NCBI GenBank assembly: GCA_000715685.1
Contig: KL569435.1
Coordinates: 36,349-45,603 of the forward strand
DNA from: Streptomyces lilacinus
Lineage (GTDB): Bacteria; Actinomycetota; Actinomycetes; Streptomycetales; Streptomycetaceae
Direction: 5' to 3'
DNA: 9,255 bases
Part shown: one piece after another, positions 1-6,716 of the stretch
Position numbering within the stretch: the first letter of the stretch is position 1
How the letters are laid out: the number at the start of each line of letters is the position of its first letter
Notes under the pieces: model-generated
Database searches by the model: none
The model's input: only the letters and a program-made list of their open reading frames with translations
Told to the model about the DNA's origin: nothing
Made by a program: the position numbers and the translations under genes

Positions 1-2
1 TG

Positions 3-773
3 CTCGCCGACTACACCGGCTACCGCCGACTCGCCCACCTCGCGTACGTGCCGCTGCCCGGCGGCGACGCCGCCGTCCGCAACCCCTGCCGCATGGCCCT
101 GGCCCACCTGCGCGCCGCCGGCCTGCCCTGGGACACCGACCTCCCGTGCGCGGCCGCCTGCACGGACCGCGAACGCGCGCTGCTGGAGCGCCAGTTGGCG
201 CGCGGCGTGTCCTGCGTGCCGACCTCCAGCATGGGCCGGCTCTTCGACGCCGTCTCCTCCCTCGCCGGGGTCCGTCACCGCTGCGACCACGAGGCCCAGG
301 CCGCCCTCGAGCTGGAGGCCCGCGCCCTCCCCGCCGTCGCCGACTGCGGCCGCCCGTACGCCTTCGGCCTGCGCGCCGGCCCGCGCGGCGAGGACGGCCC
401 CCGCGTCCTCGACCCGGCGCCCGTACTGCGGGCCGTCGTCCACGACCTGCGCGCGGGCACCCCCACCGAGGTCGTCGCCGCGCGCTTCCACCACGCCGTC
501 GCCGGTGCCGTCGTCGCCGCCTGCGAGGCCGCCGGGCGACTGACCGGGGTGGGCACCGTCGCCCTCTCCGGCGGGGTGTTCGCCAACGCGGTCCTGGAGG
601 AGGCCTGCACGCGCGAGCTCGGCCGGCGCGGATTCACCGTGGTGCGCCACCGCGCCGTGCCCTGCGGCGACGGCGGCCTCGCGCTCGGCCAACTGCTCGT
701 GGCGGCCCGCACCCGCGAGGGAGAAGGAGGTGCCCATGTGCCTGGCAGTGCCCGGCAAGGTCGTCGGCATTGA
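3..773 (+). CDS. hypF: HypF carbamoyltransferase, C-terminal part (5' end outside window)
   Basis: This is the last 256 residues of HypF, read in frame from base 3; the start lies to the left of the window. HypF uses carbamoyl phosphate and ATP to carbamoylate the C-terminal cysteine of HypE, the first step in making the cyanide ligands of the [NiFe]-hydrogenase active site. The visible part is the Kae1-like domain. It shows V-P-L-P-G-G-D near the left edge, S-M-G-R-L-F-D-A-V (bases about 228-254), a F-H-H-A-V-A segment, the nucleotide-site L-S-G-G-V-F-A-N (about 561-584) and the terminal G-D-G-G-L-A-L-G-Q. All are typical of HypF. The acylphosphatase and zinc-finger domains would be upstream. 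The reading frame runs 38 bases into hypC, giving a roughly 20-residue tail after the conserved core. HypF identity is secure; the exact end of the functional protein is not. Confidence 0.95.
   Translation, partial: LADYTGYRRLAHLAYVPLPGGDAAVRNPCRMALAHLRAAGLPWDTDLPCAAACTDRERALLERQLARGVSCVPTSSMGRLFDAVSSLAGVRHRCDHEAQAALELEARALPAVADCGRPYAFGLRAGPRGEDGPRVLDPAPVLRAVVHDLRAGTPTEVVAARFHHAVAGAVVAACEAAGRLTGVGTVALSGGVFANAVLEEACTRELGRRGFTVVRHRAVPCGDGGLALGQLLVAARTREGEGGAHVPGSARQGRRH
725..730 (+). promoter_or_regulatory. Shine-Dalgarno site of hypC
   Basis: AGGAGG lies five bases before ATG 736. It supports that start over the in-frame GTG at 730. The chosen start gives the Met-Cys N-terminus that HypC needs, because its second residue is the functional cysteine. 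Confidence 0.8.
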
Positions 774-1032
774 GGAACGCGACGGCACCCGCATGGCCAA
801 GGTCGACTTCGGCGGCGCCGTCAAGGACGTGTGCCTGGAATACCTGCCCGACATCGAGGTCGGCGACTACGCCGTCGTCCACGTCGGCTTCGCGCTGCAA
901 CGCCTGGACGAGGAGGCGGCGCTCGCGACGCTGGACCTCTTCGCCCGCATCGGGGCGCTCGAGGAGGAGTTCGGCGACCCCTGGAGCCGCGCCGCCGCCG
1001 AGGCCGGGCTCACAGAGGGAGATGCGCTGTGA
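736..1032 (+). CDS. hypC: HypC/HybG-family hydrogenase maturation chaperone
   Basis: A 98-residue protein of the HypC family, close to the usual 75-100 residues. HypC forms a complex with HypD that holds the iron atom while its CN and CO ligands are added, then delivers it to the hydrogenase large subunit in the cytoplasm. The N-terminus M-C-L-A-V-P-G-K-V is the family signature; Cys2 becomes available once Met is removed. An OB-fold-like beta segment follows, with [12 protein letters not shown] (residues about 42-53), where His49 matches the conserved histidine. The C-terminal tail (from about residue 75) is acidic and Ala-rich. The start ATG has a strong ribosome site. The gene overlaps hypF by 38 bases, and its stop overlaps the hypD start as GTGA, so hypC and hypD are probably made in a coupled way, fitting their joint complex. 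Confidence 0.96.
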   Translation: MCLAVPGKVVGIEERDGTRMAKVDFGGAVKDVCLEYLPDIEVGDYAVVHVGFALQRLDEEAALATLDLFARIGALEEEFGDPWSRAAAEAGLTEGDAL

Positions 1033-2156
1033 AGTACCTCGACGAGTTCCAGGACCCCGCCCTCGCCCGGCTGCTGCTGGACGACATCCACCGGACCGTG
1101 ACCCGCCCCTGGGCGCTGATGGAGGTCTGCGGCGGCCAGACGCACTCGATCATCCGGCACGGCATCGACCAACTCCTCCCCGACGCCGTCGAGCTGATCC
1201 ACGGCCCCGGCTGCCCGGTCTGCGTCACCCCCCTGGAGATGATCGACAAGGCGCTCGCCGTCGCCGCCCTGCCCGGGGTCGTCTTCTGCTCCTTCGGGGA
1301 CATGCTGCGCGTGCCCGGTACCGACCGCGATCTGTTCCGCGTCAAGAGCGCCGGCGGCGACGTACGGGTGGTGTACTCACCGCTGGACGCCCTCGAGATC
1401 GCCCGCCGCCACCCGGACAAGCAGGTCGTCTTCTTCGGCATCGGCTTCGAGACCACCGCCCCCGCCAACGCCATGACGGTCCATCAGGCCCGCCGGCTGG
1501 GCATCCGCAACTTCAGCCTGCTCGTCTCGCACGTGCGCGTGCCGCCCGCCATCGAGGCGATCATGCGGTCCCCGGCCTGCCGGGTCCAGGCCTTCCTCGC
1601 CGCCGGGCACGTGTGCAGCGTGATGGGCGTCGACGAATACCCCGAGCTGGCCGCGCGGTACCGGGTGCCCATCGTGGTCACCGGCTTCGAGCCCCTCGAC
1701 ATCCTCGAGGGCGTCCGTCGCACCGTCCGCCAACTCGAACGCGGCGAGCACCGGGTGGAGAACGCCTATCCGCGCGCTGTCCGCGACCGCGGCAACCCCA
1801 CCGCCCTGCGGATGCTCGCCGAGGTGTTCGAGGTGACCGACCGGGCCTGGCGGGGCATCGGCACGATCCCCGACAGCGGCTGGCGGCTGACGCCCGCCTA
1901 CCGGGAGTACGACGCCGAGCACCGCTTCGGCGTCACGGGCACCACGACCCGCGAACCCGCCGCCTGCCGCAGCGGGGAGGTCCTGCAAGGGCTGATCAAA
2001 CCCCGGGACTGCGCCGCCTTCGGCACCACCTGCACGCCCCGTACGCCCCTGGGCGCGACCATGGTCTCCAGCGAGGGGGCCTGCGCCGCCTACTACCTCT
2101 ACCGCCGCCTGGAACCGCCGGCGCACCCCACGAAGGAGGCGGCCCCCCTTGGCTGA
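1029..2156 (+). CDS. hypD: HypD Fe-(CN)2-CO cofactor assembly scaffold
   Basis: A 375-residue HypD, the usual length. HypD is a [4Fe-4S] protein that, with HypC, is the scaffold on which cyanide and CO are attached to iron for [NiFe]-hydrogenase. Motifs visible in order: M-E-V-C-G-G-Q-T-H (Cys34), H-G-P-G-C-P-V-C (Cys62, Cys65), F-F-G-I-G-F-E-T-T (about 135-143), A-A-G-H-V-C (191-196), and C-terminal cluster cysteines Cys313, Cys328, Cys335 and Cys352 within C-T-P-x-T-P-L-G-A and S-S-E-G-A-C. The frame is open upstream, but the GTG at 1029 is the natural start: it overlaps the hypC stop (GTGA), follows a GAGGGAGA ribosome site by six bases, and gives M-K-Y-L-D-E-F. The 3' end overlaps hypE by eight bases. 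No key residue appears to be missing. Confidence 0.97.
   Translation: MKYLDEFQDPALARLLLDDIHRTVTRPWALMEVCGGQTHSIIRHGIDQLLPDAVELIHGPGCPVCVTPLEMIDKALAVAALPGVVFCSFGDMLRVPGTDRDLFRVKSAGGDVRVVYSPLDALEIARRHPDKQVVFFGIGFETTAPANAMTVHQARRLGIRNFSLLVSHVRVPPAIEAIMRSPACRVQAFLAAGHVCSVMGVDEYPELAARYRVPIVVTGFEPLDILEGVRRTVRQLERGEHRVENAYPRAVRDRGNPTALRMLAEVFEVTDRAWRGIGTIPDSGWRLTPAYREYDAEHRFGVTGTTTREPAACRSGEVLQGLIKPRDCAAFGTTCTPRTPLGATMVSSEGACAAYYLYRRLEPPAHPTKEAAPLG
2133..2139 (+). promoter_or_regulatory. Shine-Dalgarno site deciding the TTG start of hypE
   Basis: AAGGAGG lies nine bases before TTG 2149, inside the end of hypD. No ATG or GTG lies at a suitable distance in the hypE frame, so this site supports the rare TTG start and coupling of hypE to hypD translation. 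Confidence 0.75.
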
Positions 2157-3234
2157 CACCGCACTCGACCCCGCCGCACGCGACGTACCCGACCCGGCCG
2201 CCTGGAGCTGCCCCGCGCCCCTGCACGACCAGCCCGTCGTCGTCCTCGGCCACGGCGGGGGCGGCGCCCTGTCCGCCGAACTCGTCGCCGACCTCTTCGC
2301 CCCCGCCTACGGCAACGCCACCCTGGACCAGTTGGCCGACTCCGCGGCGCTCACCCTCGGCGGGGCGCGCCTCGCCTTCTCCACCGACTCCTACGTCGTA
2401 CGGCCGCTGTTCTTCCCCGGCGGCTGCATCGGCGACCTCGCCGTCAACGGCACCGTCAACGACCTCGCGATGAGCGGCGCCCGGCCGGCCCACCTGTCCT
2501 GCGCCTTCATCCTGGAGGAGGGCACCGAACTCGCCGTCGTCGACCGGGTCGCCCGCGCCGTCGGCAAGGCTGCCGAGGCCGCCGGCGTCACCGTCGTCAC
2601 CGGCGACACCAAGGTCGTCGACGCCGGCCACGGCGACGGCGTCTACGTCACCACCTCCGGCATCGGGCTGATCCCCGACGGCGTCGACATCCGCCCGCAG
2701 CGGGCCCGGCCCGGCGACGTGGTGCTCGTCAGCGGGCCGATCGGCCTGCACGGGATCGCCGTGCTGAGCGTCCGCGAGGGCCTGGAGTTCGGCGTCGGGA
2801 TCGCCAGCGACACCGCGCCGCTGGCCGACCTCGTCGCCGCCGTGCTCGCCGTCACCCCCGACCTGCACGCGCTGCGCGACCCCACCCGCGGCGGGCTGGC
2901 CACCGCCCTCCACGAGATCGCCACCGCCTCCGGTACCGGCGTCGTCCTCGACGAGGCCGCCGTGCCCGTGCCCGAGGCGGTCGCCAACGCCTGCGGCTTC
3001 CTCGGCCTCGACCCGCTCTACGTGGCCAACGAGGGCCGCCTCGTCGCCTTCGTGCCCCGGCGGCACGCCGACGCCGTGCTCGCCGCCCTGCGCGCCCACC
3101 CGCAGGGCGCCGGGGCCGCCGCCATCGGGGAGTGCGTGGCCGAGCACCCCGGCACGGTCGTGGCCCGCACCCGGCTCGGCGGGACGCGCGTGGTCGACCT
3201 GCCGATCGGCGAGCAACTGCCCCGCATCTGCTGA
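2149..3234 (+). CDS. hypE: HypE carbamoyl dehydratase (PurM-like)
   Basis: A 361-residue HypE, close to the usual 330-360. HypE receives a carbamoyl group from HypF on its C-terminal cysteine and dehydrates it with ATP to a thiocyanate, which donates CN to the HypC-HypD iron. The protein belongs to the PurM/ThiL/SelD ATP-binding fold. Visible motifs are L-G-H-G-G-G-G (33-39), F-S-T-D-S-Y-V-V (78-84), [17 protein letters not shown] (95-111), T-G-D-T-K-V-V (151-157), R-D-P-T-R-G-G-L (243-250) and N-E-G (294-296). It ends in P-R-I-C, so the essential terminal cysteine (Cys361) is present and uncapped. Translation starts at TTG with a strong AAGGAGG site. It is the last gene of the hyp block: the next gene is on the opposite strand, and only seven bases separate the two stop codons. 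Confidence 0.96.
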   Translation: MADTALDPAARDVPDPAAWSCPAPLHDQPVVVLGHGGGGALSAELVADLFAPAYGNATLDQLADSAALTLGGARLAFSTDSYVVRPLFFPGGCIGDLAVNGTVNDLAMSGARPAHLSCAFILEEGTELAVVDRVARAVGKAAEAAGVTVVTGDTKVVDAGHGDGVYVTTSGIGLIPDGVDIRPQRARPGDVVLVSGPIGLHGIAVLSVREGLEFGVGIASDTAPLADLVAAVLAVTPDLHALRDPTRGGLATALHEIATASGTGVVLDEAAVPVPEAVANACGFLGLDPLYVANEGRLVAFVPRRHADAVLAALRAHPQGAGAAAIGECVAEHPGTVVARTRLGGTRVVDLPIGEQLPRIC

Positions 3235-3241
3235 TCCTGCG

Positions 3242-3607
3242 TCAGGTCTGCTCCTCCATGCGGATGGTGTCGCGCAGCTCGTCGAAGGCCTTGCCGTCGC
3301 CCTCGTGGTGCGCCAGGAGGGCGGCGGCGATCACGTCGAGCTTGCGCTGGATGGCGTGCTCGGCGCGCAGCTCGGAGTTCTTCAGCAGGGCCAGCAGCAA
3401 CAGCGTCACCGACGTCATCAGACCCGCGGCCAGCAGGTCCAGCTCGACCGAGAGCCCGGCGGCGTGCATGGCCACGAAGTTCGCCACCAGCAGGAAGCAC
3501 ACCACGAAGAACGCCCGCGAACTCGTGAAGTGCGAGGCGTTCTCGGCCAGCCGCTCGAAGAACCGGCGGCGCCCGCCGCCGTGCTGGGAAGGGTGACGAA
3601 CTCTCAC
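3242..3607 (-). CDS. Small membrane protein of the 'low affinity iron permease' family
   Basis: A protein of about 121 residues from GTG 3607. It has a basic N-terminus, then R-F-F-E-R-L-A-E-N-A-S-H-F (15-27), two hydrophobic segments at about 33-52 and 57-77, then L-L-K-N-S-E-L-R-A-E-H-A-I-Q-R-K-L-D (74-91) and an acidic tail ending I-R-M-E-E-Q-T. This is the pattern of the family named after a yeast low-affinity iron transporter. Bacterial members this short are unlikely to be complete permeases, and the real role is unknown. The start is uncertain: GTG 3607 and GTG 3613 have no good ribosome site, and the frame stays open to an ATG at 3715, but residues before about position 10 look non-conserved. 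It is convergent with hypE and divergent from the MetE-like gene, so it is probably its own transcription unit and unrelated to hydrogenase maturation. Confidence 0.8.
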   Translation of the reverse strand: MRVRHPSQHGGGRRRFFERLAENASHFTSSRAFFVVCFLLVANFVAMHAAGLSVELDLLAAGLMTSVTLLLLALLKNSELRAEHAIQRKLDVIAAALLAHHEGDGKAFDELRDTIRMEEQT

Positions 3608-3659
3608 CTGCACCCGGTACCCGGTCCGGTTCCCGACCGTACGTTCCACCCGCGGGAGT

Positions 3660-3697
3660 GCGGCCGAACGGTGAGGTGTCCGGGAACATTCGGCCGC
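3660..3697. repeat. Perfect 9-bp inverted repeat in the divergent intergenic region
   Basis: GCGGCCGAA (3660-3668) is repeated inverted as TTCGGCCGC (3689-3697) with a 20-base gap. It lies between the divergent starts of the small membrane protein and the MetE-like gene, ending 33 bases before the -35 hexamer of the latter. Its position fits a dyad site for a regulator acting on one or both genes. In such GC-rich DNA a 9-bp match can also occur by chance. Confidence 0.35.
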
Positions 3698-3730
3698 GTT
3701 CGACGGACGCGACAAAGGTCATGTGTGCGA

Positions 3731-3766
3731 TTGATGGGTCACGGGCCACTCCCTACGCTCGCGGAG
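3731..3766 (+). promoter_or_regulatory. Predicted sigma70/HrdB-type promoter of the MetE-like gene (leaderless)
   Basis: TTGATG (3731-3736) and TACGCT (3754-3759) are separated by exactly 17 bases. They resemble the actinomycete housekeeping pattern of TTGAC-like and TAnnnT elements. The usual start, about seven bases after the -10 hexamer, falls on G3766, the first base of the GTG start codon. No Shine-Dalgarno sequence precedes that codon, which agrees with a leaderless mRNA, a common arrangement in Streptomyces. Confidence 0.65.
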
Positions 3767-4830
3767 TGAGCATTCCCACGGAACCCATCGGCAGCATTCC
3801 CCGTACCCCCGACCTGCTGGCCGCCACGGCGGCCCACGCGGCGGGCGAACTCGGCGAGGACGCGCTCGCGGCCGCCCGGGACGACGCGGTCCGCGACACG
3901 ATCCGCCGCATGGAGGAGACCGGCTCACCGGTCGTCACCGACGGCGAACAGTCCAAGCCGAGTTTCGCGACCTACCCGATCGCCGGACTGGACCACCTGG
4001 CGCCCGACGGCGTGGTGATCCCCTTCGCCGACGGACACGTGCGACAACTGCCCCGGCTGACGGCCGGGCCCCTGCGCTACGCCGCCCACGCCGACGCGTA
4101 CCTGCACGCCGCCCGGCGGCACGCGACCGTACCCGTCAAGCAGGCCGTCATCGCCCCCTCGGCACTGAGCCTGCTCTATCCGGCCGACGGCATCGACGGC
4201 TACCCGCGCGAGGCGTTCCTCGACGACCTCGCGGCCGAGGCGGAGGCCGACATCCGCCGCTGCCTGGAGGCCGGGGCCCACGTCGTCCAACTCGACTTCA
4301 CCGAGGCCCGGCTCTCGCTCAAGCTGGATCCGAGCGGGAGCGTGCTGGAGCAGTTCATCGCCCTCAACAACCATGTCCTCGAGCGCTTCACCGCGACCGA
4401 GCGGGCCCGCGTCGGCGTCCACACCTGCCCGGGCGGCGACCAGGACTCCACCCACAGCCTCGACGTCGACTACGCCGCACTGCTGCCCCGTCTGCTGCGC
4501 CTGAGGGCGGGCGCCTTCTACGTCCAACTGGCGAGCGAGCCGGAACCGGACAAGGTCCTCGCCGTCATCGCCGAGCACCTGCCCGCCGACGCCCGCGTCT
4601 TCGTCGGCGTGACCGACCCCATCGACCCGCGCGTCGAGACGCCCGAGGAGGTGCGCGACCGCGTCCTGGCCGCGGCCCGACACCTGCCCGTCGACCGGCT
4701 GGGCACCTGCGACGACTGCGGCTTCTCGCCCTTCGCCGACGACACCTCCACCTCCCGCGACACCGCCTTCGCCAAGATCCGCGCCCGCGTCGAGGGAACC
4801 GCCCTCGCCGCCGGGGACCTCGGGGTCTGA
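3766..4830 (+). CDS. Single-domain MetE-like (cobalamin-independent methionine synthase family) methyltransferase
   Basis: A 354-residue protein matching only the C-terminal catalytic barrel of MetE; full MetE is about 750 residues with a duplicated N-terminal domain. Such proteins bind zinc, which activates a thiol such as homocysteine for methylation. The N-terminal G-S-I-P-R-T (9-14) matches the family's G-S-F-P-x-T, and D-G-E-Q-S-K-P-S-F (59-67) matches D-G-E-Q-x-x-x-x-F. Likely zinc ligands are His219 and Cys221 in V-H-T-C, Glu258 in A-S-E-P, and Cys318 in C-D-D-C-G-F. Cys315 is an extra nearby thiol. GTG 3766 was chosen because the predicted promoter lies immediately before it; an upstream in-frame ATG at 3658 would sit before the promoter. 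The methyl donor is unknown: short relatives include folate-independent 'core' methionine synthases as well as methyltransferases of other pathways. Family is secure, substrate is not. Confidence 0.85.
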   Translation: MSIPTEPIGSIPRTPDLLAATAAHAAGELGEDALAAARDDAVRDTIRRMEETGSPVVTDGEQSKPSFATYPIAGLDHLAPDGVVIPFADGHVRQLPRLTAGPLRYAAHADAYLHAARRHATVPVKQAVIAPSALSLLYPADGIDGYPREAFLDDLAAEAEADIRRCLEAGAHVVQLDFTEARLSLKLDPSGSVLEQFIALNNHVLERFTATERARVGVHTCPGGDQDSTHSLDVDYAALLPRLLRLRAGAFYVQLASEPEPDKVLAVIAEHLPADARVFVGVTDPIDPRVETPEEVRDRVLAAARHLPVDRLGTCDDCGFSPFADDTSTSRDTAFAKIRARVEGTALAAGDLGV

Positions 4831-4867
4831 CGCACCGCCGCGTCGAAGCTGCCTGATCTCCTCAGGC
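4829..4867 (+). terminator. Two short hairpins after the MetE-like gene, possible weak terminator
   Basis: GACGC/GCGTC (4829-4833 with 4840-4844, 6-base loop) begins at the stop codon. GCCTGA/TCAGGC (4851-4856 with 4862-4867, 5-base loop) follows. There is no T tract, so this could be a weak actinomycete-type terminator or chance; read-through into the next operon is possible. Confidence 0.3.
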
Positions 4868-4872
4868 GCGGA

Positions 4873-4888
4873 TGAGTACGCGTACTCA
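4873..4888. promoter_or_regulatory. Perfect 16-bp palindrome, candidate operator of the OleA-like operon
   Basis: TGAGTACGCGTACTCA is a perfect palindrome without a spacer, in the 93-bp gap before the OleA-like gene. It ends 35 bases before the ATG. Its A/T content is above that of the surrounding DNA, and its size suits a dimeric regulator such as a TetR-, MarR- or GntR-type protein. I cannot find a clear -35/-10 pair next to it, so whether it acts on a local promoter is inferred from position only. Confidence 0.5.
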
Positions 4889-4923
4889 CGCCCGAGCCCG
4901 GCGCGCGGCCGAAGCTTGACGGC

Positions 4924-5976
4924 ATGCGCGAGAACAGCACGTCCGTGGTCCGGCCCCGCCCCGGGGCCGGTACCGCGCCGACCCGGGTCGGCATCACCGC
5001 CACCGGGTCCTGCCTGCCCGAACAGATCGTCACCTCCGAGCAGTTGCAGGAGGAGGTGGCCCGCGCCGGCGGGCTCGCCCTTCCCCCGGGGCTCTTCGAG
5101 CGGGCCACCGGCATCGTCACCCGCCGCGTCGCCCGGGACGACGAGTACGCCTCCACGCTCGCCGTCACCGCGGCCCGCCGTGCCCTCGCCGCTGCCGAGC
5201 TCGTCCCGCACGACATCGACCTGCTGGTCTACGCCTCCGCGACCCGCGACGTCACCGAACCGGCCACCGCCCACGTCGTCCAGGCCGCCCTCGGCTCCAC
5301 CGCCCACGCGCTCGACGTCGGCAACGCCTGCAACAGCTTCCTCAACGGCATCGACACCGCCCGCGCCATGATCCTGGCCGGTCGCGCCCGGCGCGCCCTC
5401 GTCGTCACCGGCGAGACGCCCACCCGCGCGATACGCCGCGCCCCCGCCGGCCCCGAGCAGTTCCGCGCCGGCTTCGCCGGCTACACCTTCGGGGACGCGG
5501 GCGCCGCCGTCGTCGTCGAACCGGTCCGCCGGGGCGGCATCCTCGACATCGGCACCGAGACCCACTCCGAACACTGGGCCGTCGGCGGCATCTTCGGCGG
5601 CGGGTCGCGCCACCCGCGCACCGAGGAGCACACCTACTTCCACGGGGACGGTCGCGAACTGCGCGAGGTGTTCGAGAAGAGCGGCACCGCCGTCCTCGAC
5701 CGCGCGCGCCACCGCACCGGCCTCGACTGGCAGGACTTCCGAAGGATCCTCGTCCACCAGGTGACCCTGCCCTACCTGCGACGCTTCGTCGAGGTCAGCG
5801 GCGTCCCCGAGGACCGTCTCGTGGTCACCGTGCCCGAACTCGGCAACATCGCCAGCGCCACCCTCGGCGTCCAACTCGACCGCGTGCACGCCGACCTCGC
5901 CCCCGGCGACCGCGTCCTGTTCGTCGGCCTCGGCGGCGGCACCAGCGTCATGACGATCGTGTGGGAGAAGTCATGA
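4924..5976 (+). CDS. OleA-like 3-oxoacyl-ACP synthase III family condensing enzyme
   Basis: A 350-residue thiolase-fold enzyme. The catalytic triad is visible: Cys136 in D-V-G-N-A-C, His278 in L-V-H-Q, and Asn308 in E-L-G-N-I-A-S-A. The Cys-His and His-Asn spacings are 142 and 30, the same as I recall for Xanthomonas OleA (Cys143, His285, Asn315) and unlike E. coli FabH (132 and 30). The segment E-P-A-T-A (Glu112) aligns with the OleA stretch holding Glu117, the base for joining two acyl-CoAs. This suggests head-to-head Claisen condensation of two acyl thioesters to a 2-alkyl-3-ketoacid; KAS III-type priming or ester formation remain possible. The C-terminal G-L-G-G-G-T-S is typical of the fold. 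The first 20 residues are probably disordered. ATG 4924 lacks a clear ribosome site (weak GAAG nine bases before). The stop overlaps the next gene as ATGA. Confidence 0.82.
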   Translation: MRENSTSVVRPRPGAGTAPTRVGITATGSCLPEQIVTSEQLQEEVARAGGLALPPGLFERATGIVTRRVARDDEYASTLAVTAARRALAAAELVPHDIDLLVYASATRDVTEPATAHVVQAALGSTAHALDVGNACNSFLNGIDTARAMILAGRARRALVVTGETPTRAIRRAPAGPEQFRAGFAGYTFGDAGAAVVVEPVRRGGILDIGTETHSEHWAVGGIFGGGSRHPRTEEHTYFHGDGRELREVFEKSGTAVLDRARHRTGLDWQDFRRILVHQVTLPYLRRFVEVSGVPEDRLVVTVPELGNIASATLGVQLDRVHADLAPGDRVLFVGLGGGTSVMTIVWEKS

Positions 5977-6716
5977 CCGCCCTGTGGGTCGTCGTCCCCG
6001 CCCACCAGGAAGAAGCCCGCATCGGCGACACCCTGCGCGCCCTGGCCGCCCAGCACGACCGCGACTTCACGCTCGTCGTCGTCGACAACGCCTCCACCGA
6101 CGGCACCGGCCGCGTCGCCCGCGCCTTCGCCGCCCGCGCTCCCTTCCCCGTACACGTCATCGACGAGCCCGAGAAGGGCGTGGGCTGCGCCGTCGACACC
6201 GCCTTCCGGTACGCCGTCGCCCGCGGCGCCACCCGGCTGGCCCGGACCGACGCCGACTGCCTGCCCCGCCCCGGCTGGACCGCCGCCGCGCGCGCCGCCC
6301 TCGACGGACCCGGCCAGAAGATGGTCTGCGGGCGCGTCACCGCCCGGCGCGACGAACACGGGCTCCTCGGCCGCGCCGGGTTCCGCGCCGTGGTCGCCGG
6401 CGCGGCCGCCTTCGGCCGGCTCCGCCCGGCCCACGCCCGCCGCCACGGCTACCTCGCCCCCTACCGCATGCACGCCGGGAACAACATGGCCATCACCGCC
6501 GACCTCTATCTGCGCGTCGGCGGCATGCCGCGCCGCCCCTCGCCCACCGACCGCGCCTTCCTGAACCGCGTGCGCCGCCACACCACCGCCATCCTCCGCT
6601 CCCGGACCATGGTCGTGGAGAACTCCACCCGCCGCCTGCGCGCCTACGGCCTCCTGGGCACCGCCCGCTGGTACCTCGACAAGGGCTGCGGAGCCCTGGG
6701 GGAGGACCCTCGCTGA
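5973..6716 (+). CDS. Family 2 glycosyltransferase (GT-A fold)
   Basis: A 247-residue soluble GT2-type enzyme, expected to transfer a sugar from a nucleotide-sugar donor. The N-terminus V-V-V-P-A-H-Q-E-E (6-14) is the usual first strand. V-V-V-D-N-A-S-T-D-G-T (35-45) is the nucleotide-binding motif, followed by E-K-G-V-G-C-A (67-73) and a D-x-D metal site, Asp93-Ala-Asp95 in R-T-D-A-D-C. A-G-N-N-M-A-I (168-174) precedes G-G-M-P in the acceptor half. I see no transmembrane segment. ATG 5973 overlaps the previous stop (ATGA) and follows GGGAG by five bases; an in-frame GTG at 5961 is less likely. The stop shares one base with the next start (TGATG). Such coupling places it in the same pathway as the OleA-like enzyme, suggesting a glycosylated lipid product. 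Donor and acceptor cannot be read from the sequence. Confidence 0.83.
   Translation: MTALWVVVPAHQEEARIGDTLRALAAQHDRDFTLVVVDNASTDGTGRVARAFAARAPFPVHVIDEPEKGVGCAVDTAFRYAVARGATRLARTDADCLPRPGWTAAARAALDGPGQKMVCGRVTARRDEHGLLGRAGFRAVVAGAAAFGRLRPAHARRHGYLAPYRMHAGNNMAITADLYLRVGGMPRRPSPTDRAFLNRVRRHTTAILRSRTMVVENSTRRLRAYGLLGTARWYLDKGCGALGEDPR

Noticed and set aside
146..2473. 775-residue + strand frame across the hyp genes
   Set aside because: Arg/Pro-rich out-of-frame reading of hypF, hypC, hypD and hypE, each identified by motifs in its own frame.
3235..3241. Terminator between the convergent hypE and small membrane protein genes
   Set aside because: Only seven bases separate the stops, and I find only a 4-bp inverted match there, too weak to call.
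3658..3765. Longer N-terminus of the MetE-like protein from ATG 3658
   Set aside because: It would contain the promoter hexamers, has no ribosome site, and adds residues unlike the family, whose N-terminus begins just before G-S-x-P-x-T.
4916..4921. TTGACG as a -35 element just before the OleA-like ATG
   Set aside because: A matching -10 would fall inside the gene near 4939-4944, where the sequence is ACGTCC, not TAnnnT. A start further downstream would remove part of the protein without a better ribosome site.
3925..5889. 654-residue minus-strand frame
   Set aside because: Gly/Asp/Val-rich antisense shadow of the MetE-like and OleA-like genes, without motifs and crossing the intergenic palindrome.
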